Assembly: GCA_946699065.1 (NCBI GenBank)
Contig: CAMPDV010000013.1
Location: 1-64,000, forward strand
Direction: 5' to 3'
DNA length: 64,000 bases
Source: Loxodes magnus
Lineage: Eukaryota > Ciliophora > Karyorelictea > Loxodida > Loxodidae
The notes beneath the pieces are model-generated. The model saw nothing but the letters and a program-made list of their open reading frames with translations, had not been told where the DNA came from and ran no database searches. The first letter of the stretch is position 1; every line of letters begins with the position of its first letter. Both the position numbers and the translations under genes were made by a program. Shown here piece by piece: positions 40,057-51,929 of the stretch.

Positions 40057-41128
40057 ATGGAGATAAAAGAAAAGCATTTTACTAAAAGTATTTTTTTAAG
40101 AAAACTCTTAAGAGCGAGAAACCACATTTTAGGGAAAATATCTCTACTTCATTTTAAGTATGAAATTCTGCCCAATTTATGCTACTAAAAGTTAATAAAT
40201 AAGATCAGTTATGACCAAAGTAAAGGTATTTCTTTAATATTTTTTAGACTAAATCATTACTGATCACACTTCAAATGTTTGGTCGGTAACTATATCAAGT
40301 GACCTGAATTGAATTGTATCAGGTTCAGTAATTCCTGAAAGTTCGATAAAGATCTGGAATTTCCAGACAGGTAATCTTCAAAGAACTATAACAGGACATA
40401 CTTATCATGTTTACTCGGTAGTAATCTCCCCTGACTCTAGCTATATAGTATCAGGATCTGGTGACGAAACCATAAAGATCTGAAATTCATTGACTGGTGC
40501 TCTCATAAGAACTATAACAGGACATAATTCATATGTTAACTCGGTAGTAATCTCCCCTGATTCTAACTATATTATATCAGGATCTGAAGACAATACCATA
40601 AAGATCTGAAATTTTCACAATGGTGATCTCCAAAGAACTTTGTCTGAGCATACTAATACAGTTTTCTCGGTAGTAATTTCCTATGACTCTAGATATATTA
40701 TATCGGGATCTGGTGATAAAACTATAAAGATCTGGGATTTCTAGACTGGTCAGCTTGTGCGAACTCTTACTGGGCATTCAAGCTTAGTTTTATCGGTAAT
40801 AGTGTCTAAGGATAATAGGTATATCATATCTGGTTCTTATGATAGAACTATTAAGATATGGGACTTCTCTTCTGGTTAGTGTATTCGTACTCTTTAAGGT
40901 CATATAGATGGTGTATCAAGTATTAAGTTAAGTGATGATTCAAGTGTTATATTTTCTGGTTCTTTCGACAAAACAATCAAGATATGGAACTTTGATAAAG
41001 GTGAGTTTATCTAGACTTTGTAAGGGCATACAGGATGAATAGAATCTATAGCGTTAAGTGTTGATAATAGATGGCTGGTATCGGGAGCTAGAGACAATAC
41101 GATAAGAAAGTGGAGTATTTCGAGTTGA
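40057..41128 (+). CDS. Seven-blade WD40 repeat protein, copy C
   Basis: Start ATG at 40,057, intron 40,220-40,247, probable stop TGA at 41,126 after RKWSISS; about 347 residues. The N-terminus is a few residues shorter than in A and B (MEIKEKHFTKS). Trp is TGA in blades 1-3 and in GHTGW of blade 7. The last three Trp-type scaffold positions before the stop use TGG where Trp is present. Variable positions differ again: blade 2 YHVY with GDE, blade 3 SYVN with EDN, blade 4 NTVF with GDK, blade 6 DGVS with FDK. Blade 4 starts EHT instead of GHT. The frame is open and the scaffold conserved, so it is probably functional. Confidence 0.9.
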
Positions 41129-41820
41129 GAAACTTGCTATTTGACTTAAATTAATTTTACGATTAAATATAAGATATTGGTTATTCATTTAAATAAATGT
41201 TGAATGGTAATAATGTTTTTTGTTATATGAAGTGTTTGATTTTTATTTATTTATTTATCAAAAGGTTGTATATTCTTAAATATTCTTGGTTTAAAAAAAA
41301 GTTGAGTAATATAGGTTATTGAAATTAGTGAGGTATGTTGATTAAAAGTGGTAATGTTTAAAAGCATTTAAAATATAATTATGGTAAATGAAGACATGAA
41401 ATAAGTTTAATTTTATTCTATAAAATTTTATAGATTTATTTTTAGATTTTGTAAAATATTTTGAGTTAAGTATAAATTTTCAATTTTTTTTGTGAAGTAA
41501 TTTAAATATTATTTATAAAGTTAAAGTTAGTTTATAATTTTGATTATTAATTATTAATTAAAAAAATTAATTAAATATTTTATTTATTTTATTTTAAATT
41601 AAATTAAATTAAATTAAATTTTTTATTATTAATTATTATAATTATTATAATTAATTATAATAATAATTATTATTTATTATTATTATTAAATTTTAATATT
41701 TAAGTTTAATATTTTATGTTTCTGATTGGAAAAATCATTTTTCTGATATTAATTTTTTTATTTATCATTATCTTTTAATTTTAGAGCTTAAATTTCATGA
41801 AAACAAAAAATTTGTTTTTT

Positions 41821-42367
41821 GCTCAGCGTTTTACACTACCAAAGATTTTCGGCACGGAATAAATTTAATTATTTCGGGATAAAAAATGTTAAAATTGGAA
41901 TAAATTTTCAAGAAAAAATTCTTAATATAAAAGATTTTTGAGAAAAAAATAGGAATAAAAAAAATTTATATTCAAAATAGAATTTGTAAATTTTTTTTGT
42001 TTAATGTAATTTGTAAAAATAAAAAACATTTTTTTTGTTAGGAAAATTTTTTGATTTGAAGAATTTTTAACAAAATTGTTTTGTTTTTGATTTAAAAATA
42101 TATTTTTGATAAGGTAAATTATTTTTGAAATTATAAAATAATTTATTGTTTATGCTTTGGAAAAAATACAATTTTTGATTTTGGAACTTCTTTTCGAGTA
42201 AATGAAAAAATTCGCTTTCAAAATTTTAATGTTATAAGAATTTACTTAAATAAAAAGGATCTCAAGAAAAAAGGAGATATAATTAAATAAACCATGAAAT
42301 AGTGAAAAAATTAAAAAGTTTTTTCGCTCTGAGTTATTCGGTATAAAAGATTTTCGGGATAGATAAA
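41821..42367 (+). repeat. Paired 45-bp motif downstream of WD40 gene C
   Basis: Same pair as in blocks A and B: 41,821-41,865 (GCTCAGCGTTTTACACTACC, then GATTTTCGGCACGGAATAAA) and 42,325-42,367 (GCTCTGAGTTATTCGG, then GATTTTCGGGATAGATAAA). The rest of 41,130-44,000 shows no gene. Confidence 0.6.
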
Positions 42368-44010
42368 TCTTTTTCTTAAAGGGATAGAATTTTAAAAGAT
42401 TTTAAAAGTTTTTTAAATGACTTTTAAGAAGTAAAGATAAAAAAATAAATGACAATTTTAAGAAGAAAAAAAATCAGTAAAAATTTTTTTCTATAAGAGG
42501 GCTTAAAACTACCTTTTTAATAGATATTGCAAATTTTAAAAATAACTAATCAAAAAGAGCTAAAAAATATCTTTATAAAAATATGATCAATCAAATAGAA
42601 AAAATGAGGTACAATACATCTGTAATAATAAATTTTAGGCCAATTTACAAAGAATCTAAAAAAAGTAATTAAACAAGGATCTAAATAATATATCTAACCT
42701 AACTATATAAAATATAGAAAAAAAATTTATTAATCAAGTTTAAAAATATTTTGCTTTATTATAATAATTAGAAAAACATAAAAAATCGAAAAGATGAGTA
42801 AAAGAATTTTGAAAAGAGCTTACACCGACTAACTATCTGTTTTTAGTTTGCGAAAAGATGCTAATTTAGAAGGGAAAATGGAGTTTTTAAGAAAAATTGC
42901 TATATTAAGTATTTTTTATCTTTAAATTTTTTCTCATTTCGTAATATTAAAAAGAATAGTTTTAAAGATAAACTTTCTGATTATTAGTAATTTGAATATA
43001 TCTACTGTGCATGTAGAAAATTGATTTTATTTATTAATCTTAAAATTTGAATTTCTAATGAAGCTATTTTATTAAAGTTGAATGTTTCTTAAAAAAATTG
43101 ATTGATTGTTAATCATATAAAAACATTTTTTTTAGTAAACTATATAAATAATTTGAATATATGCAAAATAATAAAAATCTTCACTTTCTTGTAAATTATC
43201 TTATATTTCCGTCTAAAATAAGAATAAAATTATATTATAATATTAAATAATACGAATTACTAAAATGAAATTTAAATAATTAAGAAATTAATATACCTTC
43301 ATTATATCAAAAAAGGTTAAAAGGAAAGCTTTAATCGTTTGTATTAATTAAAATAATATACAAAGTGTAATTTAATAACTATTATAATTATATCTATAAA
43401 AAATGGAAAATATTTCGTATAATATAAAAAGAAACATATATAGCATAATAAAAAGCAAAGTTTCTACTAAGCCGATAATGCTAATAGTACACGATTTCCC
43501 AAATAACCTTAATAATGAACTATTTTTGTTATATTCTAAATTATTAGACAACTAAATTATAATTTTTAATTTAAGCATTCCTTTAATAAATGTTTGCTTT
43601 ATTATATAATATAGTATTTTTTAATTTAAGATACTAAATATTCATAAACATTAAAATATTTAAAGTGGTTTAATAAATATGATTTTCAAAAGATTAAGCA
43701 TTTATTTAAATTTAAAATATCTTATCAAGAAATTAAATTAAAATGTTTTCATATTCATTTTATAATTAAATGGTCATTATTTATTGTTCATTTATCTATT
43801 TGATTGATGTTTTAAAGATTGTAATTATATTTATTCATAAAGTATGATATCAACTGAAAATTGCTAGATTATTAAAGATAAAAACTTAATTCTTAAAACA
43901 GTTCCTTTATAAGATAAACAGTGATAAGATGATATTATAGCTTAAAAAGAAATTTTTTCTGCAAATTGATTTATAAAAAAAGACTTAATTTTATATGAGA
44001 TTAATTGAAG

Positions 44011-46300
44011 ATGAGCAAGAATTTGAGGAAATATAAAATAAATAGGTTATAAGATGAAATATATCGTCAAAAATATTTAGAATCTTTTCTACAAACTTAT
44101 CTAGAATTCTTTTAGATAGATTAAGATAATCTTTAAGTTTAATATGAATTTATCAAAAATAACATCTAATACAATGCTGATTAAACATTAGGATTCTTTA
44201 TTCCAGATTCAAGTTATAACAATTTTCCTCAAGATCTTACTAAGAAATATGTAGGCCAAAAAGGTCTAACTCAGTATATAAAGAAGCACATATTATATCT
44301 GGAAGAATAAACAAATAAGTAACTAATCTTCATGAAAAAGTGAAATGACATTCTGAATGACTTCAAGTATAATTTGTGAAAGTTTAAAAACACAAAGCAA
44401 AAAAGAAACTTTTACTTCTAAATAGAGATGCTAAAGAAATATTTTCACATACTAAGAAAATTAAAAAGCCTAAAATAATAAATTAAATGAACTTTAATTA
44501 AGAAATCAAAAATAAATTCATTGATTCATGGGAGAATTGTATTTTTAACAAGCATTCTAATATAACTAAATAATAAATAAATCTTATTAATTAAAAAATA
44601 GATAAAATATAAGATATTATTTAAGAAATTAAAGATTATCAACTCTCATATTTATTAGGATTTTATCTTTTTACCATACAAGAAATACAAGAAATACAAG
44701 AAATTATAAAAGAAATTACGAATAGAAAAGCAGCTGTTTCAGCTTGAATAAAAGGTGAATTTCTGAAATATGGTGGATAATATTTGATAATAATTCTTCA
44801 CTCTTTTCTGAATAATATGTTAAGATTTTGAAAAATCCCTTAGGAATTATATACATTGGCGATAATTCCAATATTTAAAAAAGGAAATAAAGATTACTGT
44901 AAAAACTGACTACCTATTTCTCTTATTAATATTATTATAAAACTATATGATAAGGCTTTAACAAAAATACTATGCAATCTGATTTATTAGAGAAATTTGA
45001 TTCACCCTTCATAAATGGGATTTATAAAAATCAGATAAACAACTTAATAAATCTGAATAATATAACAAATAATTTATAATTATCGGAAACGTGCTAAAAG
45101 TAAGACTAAATTAATAGCAACACTGATAGATGTTGAAAAAATGTTTGACTCAATAGAAAGAAGACTTTTGTTTGATTAACTTAAGAGAGTTAAACTACCA
45201 CTTGGAATAATAATAGCCTTAGAATCTTTTTACAAAAACCTAAATTTTTCATTTAAAATAGAGGAAAGAACACCAGAACATTATAATACAACAATGGAGT
45301 TATGTAAGGAAAGTCACATGGACCATATGACGTAGTATATAGATATTTGGAAAGTAAAAATACCTAATTGGGATTCAAATGCCAGGGCTGGAGTATTAGT
45401 TTCGCATGTAGACGATGAGCAGATGATTTGATTCTTCTTTCCAAAACTTCAAAGTAAATGCAGGAGTTAATAAATGAAACAAGTAAGCATTTTTACATAA
45501 ACTCACTTAAAGATCAATGTTATCAAATCTGAATGCATCTAAATTTTAAAGAAACATTATAAATAATAAAATTTAAATTTATGATTGGATAATTAACCAA
45601 TTATTTAAAAGGATAAAGTAACATATTTAGATGTAATGCTACATTAGAAGAAGAATTTTAATTCCCATTGCAAAGAAGTCGCGTTCAAGTATTTAGCTGC
45701 AATGAAAAAAGCTGTTTTTTAGCTTATGAGATATAAGAATGTGATTATTGACATTTTAAAACTTTATGCAGATTTTTTACACTACCTAAAGCAGAATATG
45801 GAGAGAACTAGTACCGTGGTGTATTCAGAAAGGAATAACTGGAGTTTTGAATAGAATTGAATCAAATATGAGAATGATTTCAAGAAAAGCATTTGAAGCA
45901 GCAACTTCAACATTAATAAGTTATGTTTCATAGATTTAAACCGGTTATCTTTCAAAAACATTATGGCAATAAAGTTTTTTAAATTCTATTATAAAATGAA
46001 ATAAGAAATTATTAATTTTCCAACATCGACAATAGGCTCTCTTTTCGCTACCAACTGAAAAATAGGATTTCAATGCTATGATCAAGTTTAGCAATTATCA
46101 GACCTCTATAGTATCTACCTGTAGAATTCCAAGATTAGTACAAATTAAAAATTTTTACTAAATATATAAGAGACAAAATACAATAATATTTCGATAATAC
46201 AGCTACTCAAAAGTTTAATAGAATGAAAAAAGTTAAAATATATACTAAGCAGTTTCGTATCTTAACCAATTTCAAGTAATTACTTACTCTAAATTGATAA
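44011..46300 (+). mobile_element. Degraded LINE with catalytic RT motifs, 3' end deleted
   Basis: Collinear with the LINE at 28,763 but keeps the part deleted there. Motifs in order: MSKNLRKYKINRL; NWLPISLINIIIKLYDKALT (about 44,905, Trp is TGA); DVEKMFDSIERRLLFDQL, the first catalytic Asp region (about 45,130); and WADDLILLSKTSKQMQELI, the YADD-box equivalent (45,416 onward), whose Trp is TGA. Frameshifts occur between these motifs. The thumb (RELVPWCIQKGITGVLNRIE) is kept. The C-terminal knuckle region, about 650 bases present in the 28.8-kb copy, is deleted near 46,290. The two LINE copies thus carry complementary deletions; neither is active. Confidence 0.85.
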
Positions 46301-46511
46301 CGAATTCATTTAAAGACTCTTTATTTAACTATAGATAATAAAACATGGAGAATATAAAGGAAGAAATATCTAAAAGGAATTTAAGTTTTAAGTAAACTAA
46401 AGGAAACTTTAACTTTATTACTTTAATAATATAAAATTCTAAATGATAGCAAAATATAGTTTAAAATAATCCTTTATAATAGTAAGATATTAATATTAAA
46501 AATACTATATC

Positions 46512-47388
46512 GATATACACAAAAATGGCTGGCTTCAAGAAAGATTTTTTTACCACCTCCTCAGAGTAGGAGAGAAAACCTGAAGCATCATCTCTAGCCA
46601 CGTCTTAGCTTTAACTAACCCACTCTTCTTCCTAAGATTTATTAGATCCTCAGAAAATAATTTTTGAAAACCTCTAAAAAATGTAAAATGATAATAACGA
46701 ACTTTCCATACAACTTAATTCACTGAAAGAATAAATCTAATGCCTGATCAATAACGTGAACACGCTAAGATAAGAAAATAGTAACTACAAGACTGAACTC
46801 AGCAATCATCCTTAGTTATTAGAATTTAACTAGAGAATCAAGCAGACAGAAGAAAAATTAAACTAATTCGCTGAGATTACTGAGAGTCTGTTTCTAAAAA
46901 ATCTCTCTCACAACGATCCTATGGATATAGAGCCAGCAATTCAACCGGCTAAAAGAAATAGAATGAAGGAAAAACCTAAATGCTGGTCATTTTGTAAGAC
47001 AATGCTGGAAATATTAAAATAAACAAAATGAAGAGAATAAAAGAATTTAAAAACACTGAATAAAATAAGCAGACTGTATGTTATCAAGAGGGTAAAATTT
47101 ATAGACTTAAGATAACAAACGTAAAAAATTAGTAAATCGGTCCTGAAGAAAATATATGATTTAGACCCCAGTAAATAATTGGAAAAGAACTAGATTTTAA
47201 CCAAATCCCTATAATAAAACCTGGAGAAAAAAGTAATAGTCGATATGTAATAATGAACCATAAGACAGAAGAAGACTATGAAGAATATATCCAGAATACT
47301 TTTTTTTAACATTTAAAACATTATATCAGTGATGATCCTAATAAAAGGTGGTATCACTTTAATTAATTATTATAACTATTATTATATC
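46512..47388 (+). mobile_element. 877-bp insertion carrying a coiled-coil gene
   Basis: The empty site is preserved in block B at about 31,492 (ACTATATC followed by AAAAATCTAAAATAATT). In block C these halves are separated by 877 bases, with TATATC on both sides (46,506-46,511 and 47,383-47,388), a likely 6-bp target duplication. Base composition is clearly richer in G and C than the surroundings. I find no terminal inverted repeats. A fragment of the same gene lies at 9.3 kb, which suggests the unit moves or is copied. Confidence 0.7.
46525..47366 (+). CDS. Coiled-coil protein of the 877-bp insertion, one frameshift
   Basis: Begins MAGFKKDFFTTSSEQERKPE at the ATG 46,525. A Ser/Thr/Gln-rich N-terminal 50 residues is followed by a coiled coil (ENLQKMQNDNNELSIQLNSL, LKEQIQCLINNVNTL, RIKQTEEKLNQFAEI) to about 46,900. 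The frame then changes once between about 46,900 and 46,960. The second part reads NKQTVCYQEGKIYRLKI, KPGEKSNSRYVIM, KTEEDYEEYIQNTF and ends DDPNKRWYHF near 47,363. The fragment at 9.3 kb matches this second part, which confirms its frame. The coiled-coil-plus-globular layout resembles ORF1 proteins of non-LTR retrotransposons, but I see no clear RRM, so that is a guess. No good intron explains the frame change. Confidence 0.55.
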
Positions 47389-47998
47389 AAAAATCTAAAA
47401 TAATTCAATAATTATATGCTTAGCTAGAATTAATTATCTTTATATAAATTTAAAACTAATAAAGGGGATGCTTTTCATAATTTTGATATGAGTTTTAAAT
47501 AATTGGTTAACAATAAGCATTTGATTACTAGATTATAAAAATATAAAAATTCTCATTTAATAATTAATGTCTACAATAATTAAAACAATAATTAATAAAT
47601 TAAAAAATAAATATAGTTAAACATATCTTTAGAGATAATTGTATAAAATAAAATTAATAAAGAATTATCAATAATTATAAATTTAATGAATGTATAATTT
47701 TTAGTTCTAAGTAATATAAGTAATTATAATAATAATCTTAACTAACTTTTATTATATTTTAAAGTTTAGTATAAATTATTAATTTATATAAATTTAATTA
47801 AACTTATTATAATTATGTAAAATTAATTATTTTATAATTATCAGTTATAGAAATTTAAATATAAGCCATTATTATTAATTTGCTAATAATAAGAAAATTA
47901 TACTTATATAAATATTTAACTATAATTAAATTACTTTATTTCTTTAAAAACATATTTTAACTAAAACTATCCTTTAAATAAATAAATTAAAATGATTA

Positions 47999-48016
47999 TA
48001 GAGCGCGCAGCTCTTT
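47999..48016 (+). promoter_or_regulatory. GC-rich motif upstream of RNA locus, copy 2
   Basis: TAGAGCGCGCAGCTCTTT, the short form of the hairpin at 36,221. GAGC and GCTC can pair around GCGCA. It starts the 0.4-kb insertion in block C and lies about 200 bases upstream of the structured RNA candidate. Confidence 0.45.
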
Positions 48017-48212
48017 CAATATTAATATTTAATATTTAAAAATGTTCTCATGATTCTTGTTAAATTCTAGAGGTCCGATGAGTTATGTCAGCTTCTCCAA
48101 ATGGGGAATCTTCTTATTAAAAATTATTCTAAAATCTTGAGTCAAATGCTTCAGTCTTCTTGAATAAGGTCCAAATAAGAGATAGTTATTAAGTTGTTAA
48201 TTAGAAGGTCCG

Positions 48213-48366
48213 TCAGTCAAACTTTGATACTGCTAGAGAGAACCCTCGGGGTAAGTTAGGTACGTCTCAACAGAGCTTATCCACCCTTTCCTGTGGTGGC
48301 ATCTAGTGCGAGATTACTCGCAATGCAGTACACACTGCACAAGATTACCTACTAGTTTGACTGACG
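48213..48366 (+). ncRNA. Candidate structured RNA: 13-bp closing stem with four hairpins
   Basis: CGTCAGTCAAACT (48,213-48,225) is exactly complementary to AGTTTGACTGACG (48,354-48,366), giving a 13-bp stem around 128 bases. Inside are four hairpins in order: ACCC-TCG-GGGT (48,242-48,252), CCACC...GGTGG (48,281-48,299), TGCGAG-ATTA-CTCGCA (48,307-48,322) and TGCAGT-ACAC-ACTGCA (48,324-48,339). The island is GC-rich in an AT-rich genome. It does not match tRNA, 5S rRNA, U1, U2 or SRP consensus that I know. The upstream part (48,060-48,212) repeats AAGGTCC two or three times. A Gln-rich reading frame from ATG 48,076 crosses the region, but the nested perfect pairing argues for RNA. Confidence 0.65.
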
Positions 48367-49619
48367 CGGCCGACATCCATTTTCCTAATATTATAAATGC
48401 TAAAAGATTAAATTTTATTTATTCAATCATTTTTATTATTTATATATATCAACAATTATATTAGAAAATTCCCATATTTTAGCTTAAAAATAGTTAAATA
48501 AATGATAATTATTAAAATAATTTATTTTATTTTTAAAAAATAAATAAATAAATAAAAAATCTTATTTACTATTTAAAAGTTTAAATAATAAGTAATAATA
48601 ATAAACTATGAGAGTTTAAATATTTTAAATATTGAGACAAAATTGCATAATTATTGGCATTTAACCAGGCAAATTACGCTAAATTTAAAAGTTTGCATAT
48701 TTCATTCATGGTTCTCTTTCACTCTCATCTTGATAAAGAATTTTTCAGTTCATTAAATCTGTTTATGGGTTTTTAATATAACCTATTTTCTATTCACTCT
48801 AGTTCTTAAAATCTGTAATGGTCTTCTAAATATTATTGATGAAATATTTTATGTATTTATCTAATTTAATTATCTTATCTTTTGTAAACTATTTATTAAT
48901 ATAGTTTAGTCATATAAAACAAGTTTTTATACTATTTTCCATTAATTATTTTAAGTTTATTAAAAATTTTTAAATTATCTGTAAAAAAGATTACGTTTGA
49001 AAATGCGCTCAAATGTATCAAATTCCTATCTACTTAAGCAAAGTTTATTGAATTAAATTTTGATATATCAATGATTCCGTTCATATTTAAAATTATAAGT
49101 ATAAGTAATTACTTTTTAGATTGAAATAGTTTCTTAAATTAGATGTCTATTGTATTTAGCGTATATTATTAAAGAGTAAACTTTTTATATATTTCTTATT
49201 AAATCAGCAAATCTTTTTGCTGTTGATATGACTGCATTTCTTTAAAGGCATTCTTAGAATAAATTTTTTTAATTTAAATATTGCTATGTTTATCAAACTC
49301 TTTGAAATCATCAATTATAATATTTATTTGCAAATATTCATAAGTAAGCAAGGTTTTGATTATCTTGACAACTCTTAATTTTTAATAAATAGATATCTTA
49401 CTTCAGATTTATTTCTTTGCTCTGATTTTGAGAATAAAGATTAAATGGGGTAATTTTTATCTTTTTACTAAGTAGAATTATTTTTGTTAAATTGGAGCTA
49501 GCATTGCTGATATTATAATGAAAGGTAAAAATCAACTAGTATTCCCAACACTAGTGCAATATTTAATAACTTATAGATAGCTAATCTAAATCTTTCTCTA
49601 TCACATGTTGTTCTTAAAT

Positions 49620-51909
49620 TTTAATTTTAATTTAACTAAAAGAGTCTTGAGACATCTTTTCATTGTTGGAATTACTTCCTTCAATTAAAGATATTATAAT
49701 GTTTTTTAAAAGTTTTTCAACTCAAACACTTTCTAATTCATCTTCTTCTTCAGCTATATTATCTTCGTCATCAGTTTATTCATTCTAATCTTCCACTTGC
49801 CCATCTTTTTCTTCTTGTTCTTCTTTTCCTTCTTTATTTTCATTATTCTCTTCATCTTTATCTTGCTCTTTCGCTTCTTTACCCTTAGTCTCAGAACTTT
49901 CTTAATATAAGTTTTTTTCTAATTCGAATAATTCTAATCTCCTTTTAAGTAACATCCTATGGAAAATTTTAATTTGTAGATCAATGTATTCTAATTTGTT
50001 TTTTGGAAATTAATTGATATAATTTGGTCATAGGTTATTAATTTTCTAATGTCGCATTTTCCAATTTTTGCTATTAACCATTCTCGCATATCTATATAGC
50101 AATCGCATTCCAGAATATGTTCAAATTAATCAAATCTCCACACATACAATGGGAATTCTCAACTAAATAATGTCTGTCTTAAAGATCCTTGCGAAAGTTG
50201 TAACTTTAGGTTCTGAGTTTGAATATACAAATAATTTCTTTTCGATACTATTTATTTAGTATTGGATAGGTAATCCACGGGAATTATTATTATTATTCTA
50301 ATTATTCTATAAATAACTTTGCAGTGCGCATCCTTTTTAGTCTTTTAATAGTTACTATGTTGAATCTTACTTTTAATATATTTTGTAAAAGTATTAAAGC
50401 TACTATTATATTCTTAATTATTAATATCTATTTCGTAACATTCAGATAGTCTTGTTGCTTAATCTCTATATTAATATTCTTCTTACCAATTGTTCTTAAA
50501 AAGGGAATTACTTATTAATTAATTCTTCCAAACTACGTGTGAGTTTCTTTATAAACTTGATTAGCTCTTTTAACTTCAATATACTTCTTCATGAGGTCTT
50601 TTGTAAGTTTATTATATTTAAGGTCTGGAATAAATGAACCTAATATTTCATCTGCATTATATTAATACATGAGTATTAATCCTCTAAATTATTCCTATCA
50701 GATTAAAGAATTCATTATAAGTTTCAAAAAAAGATTCTTAATATTTTTATCTGTCAATAGGGTCTTGTAGCCTGTTAATTTTATATTTTATTTAGGTAAT
50801 TATGTTCTAATAGAGAATTGTGTTGAAGAGAAAATTTACCGTAATTGGTATGTGATCAGTAAATAGTTAGTTACAATGAACCTTGAAGTTTTAAAATTGA
50901 TTAATATTCAGGTGATTGTTTCTTACAATATAGCCATTGCAATACATAAAACCTGTTCCTTTATGTATGCAAGTGTTGCTGCTCATACTATTTACTATTT
51001 CAAGATACTTCTGAATAAGAAGTTCTGGGAATCTGTTTGTATTATCATAATCATTATTAGGATTATCTCCATAATCTTATAGGGGAGTATTGAAATCTCC
51101 CATTAGAATATGTGGGTTATTTGGGAATTGATTAAGTAGAAATTAATATAGTCATATGCTTGGTCTTTTATGTTCTCATTTTAGTTATTATCTGGCATGT
51201 AACAGGACGTAATAAATATATTATCTAGTTTGGCTATGATAAATTGATTCTAGGTACATCAATTATATTAGTTTCTTCAGTACTACTGAGTTCTTCTTTA
51301 ATAACTAGACATACACCTCCTCTTTTCCTGAATTTTTGTAATAAGTTCTATAACTTTATATTAATATTGGATGGAAATCTTGTTTTTACCAAGTTTCATT
51401 AATTGAAAAAATGTCAATACTATTCTCTCTTATGAATTCTTCTACTTTTATATAGTTTACTTGCTAATCCATTTATGTTGACATATCCAATATTAATTTG
51501 ATTGACGTTACTTCTTTTTTAGTGGTTATCTTGATCTAAAATATATGCTTTCCTTTTTGATTTAGTTAAGAGCCTCCTTTCCACCCAGGTTCATAAATTA
51601 AAATTTCTTTTTTTTATCCACTGATTTCAAGATGAACCTATTTTTTTAATGTTATTTATTTTAGTCATAAAATTGAATTATAATATAGAGATATTTTCTG
51701 CTATATATCTTTAATAATCTCTTATCAATGTTAATTTTAGCTACTTGACTGTCAATCTATCCTTTATCAAGTTCTTAGTCAAGTACAACGCATCTGTTTT
51801 AAATTATAGTTTAGAAATTAGTTCTTCTTCAAAAGTTAGATAATATAAAGTCTCTTAGCTATTTTGAATTAACATTGTAATTTTTTATGAAAACTTTATT
51901 TTCTTCCAT
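49620..51909 (-). mobile_element. LINE with APE-type endonuclease, RT domain deleted
   Basis: Minus-strand non-LTR element. From ATG 51,909 (MEENKVFIKNYNVNSKQL) it passes through a basic region into an AP-endonuclease-like domain. Motifs there are INIGYVNINGLASKLYK (about 51,500), FIRENSIDIFSINETW (catalytic Glu region), GKRGGVCLVIKEEL, FITSCYMPDNN, PHILMGDFNTP (about 51,095) and NTCIHKGTGFMYCNGYI. The linker matches the other LINEs (INRLQDPIDRQKYQESFFETYNEFF region, about 50,700). The RT catalytic region is missing, and the frame resumes at the C-terminal knuckle (WRFDQFEHILECDCY, about 50,120). An acidic Glu/Asp-rich tail and SLIEGSNS end near 49,640. Frameshifts are present. Endonuclease motifs look intact, but the element is defective. 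Confidence 0.8.
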
Positions 51910-51929
51910 TTTATTGATATGTTATTTAA

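Larger units (their letters stand above)
38625..49620 (+). repeat. WD40 block C plus LINE and distal repeat
   Basis: Third WD40 unit, collinear with block B through the LINE and distal repeat. Its left end reaches further than in A and B: the start (GATGTGCTATAAAGCAAAAC) is shared only with inverted block D. Relative to B it carries an 877-bp insertion (46,512-47,388) and a roughly 0.4-kb insertion with a structured RNA locus (about 47,976-48,391). Confidence 0.85.

Noticed and set aside
48076-48375. Possible protein from ATG 48,076 across the RNA candidate
   Set aside because: Any frame is open under this code, and nested perfect stems are unlikely in a coding sequence by chance. Kept only as an alternative in the ncRNA entry.
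50876-51082. Plus-strand ORF of 68 residues
   Set aside because: Antisense to the LINE endonuclease domain, whose GDFN motif lies on the minus strand.
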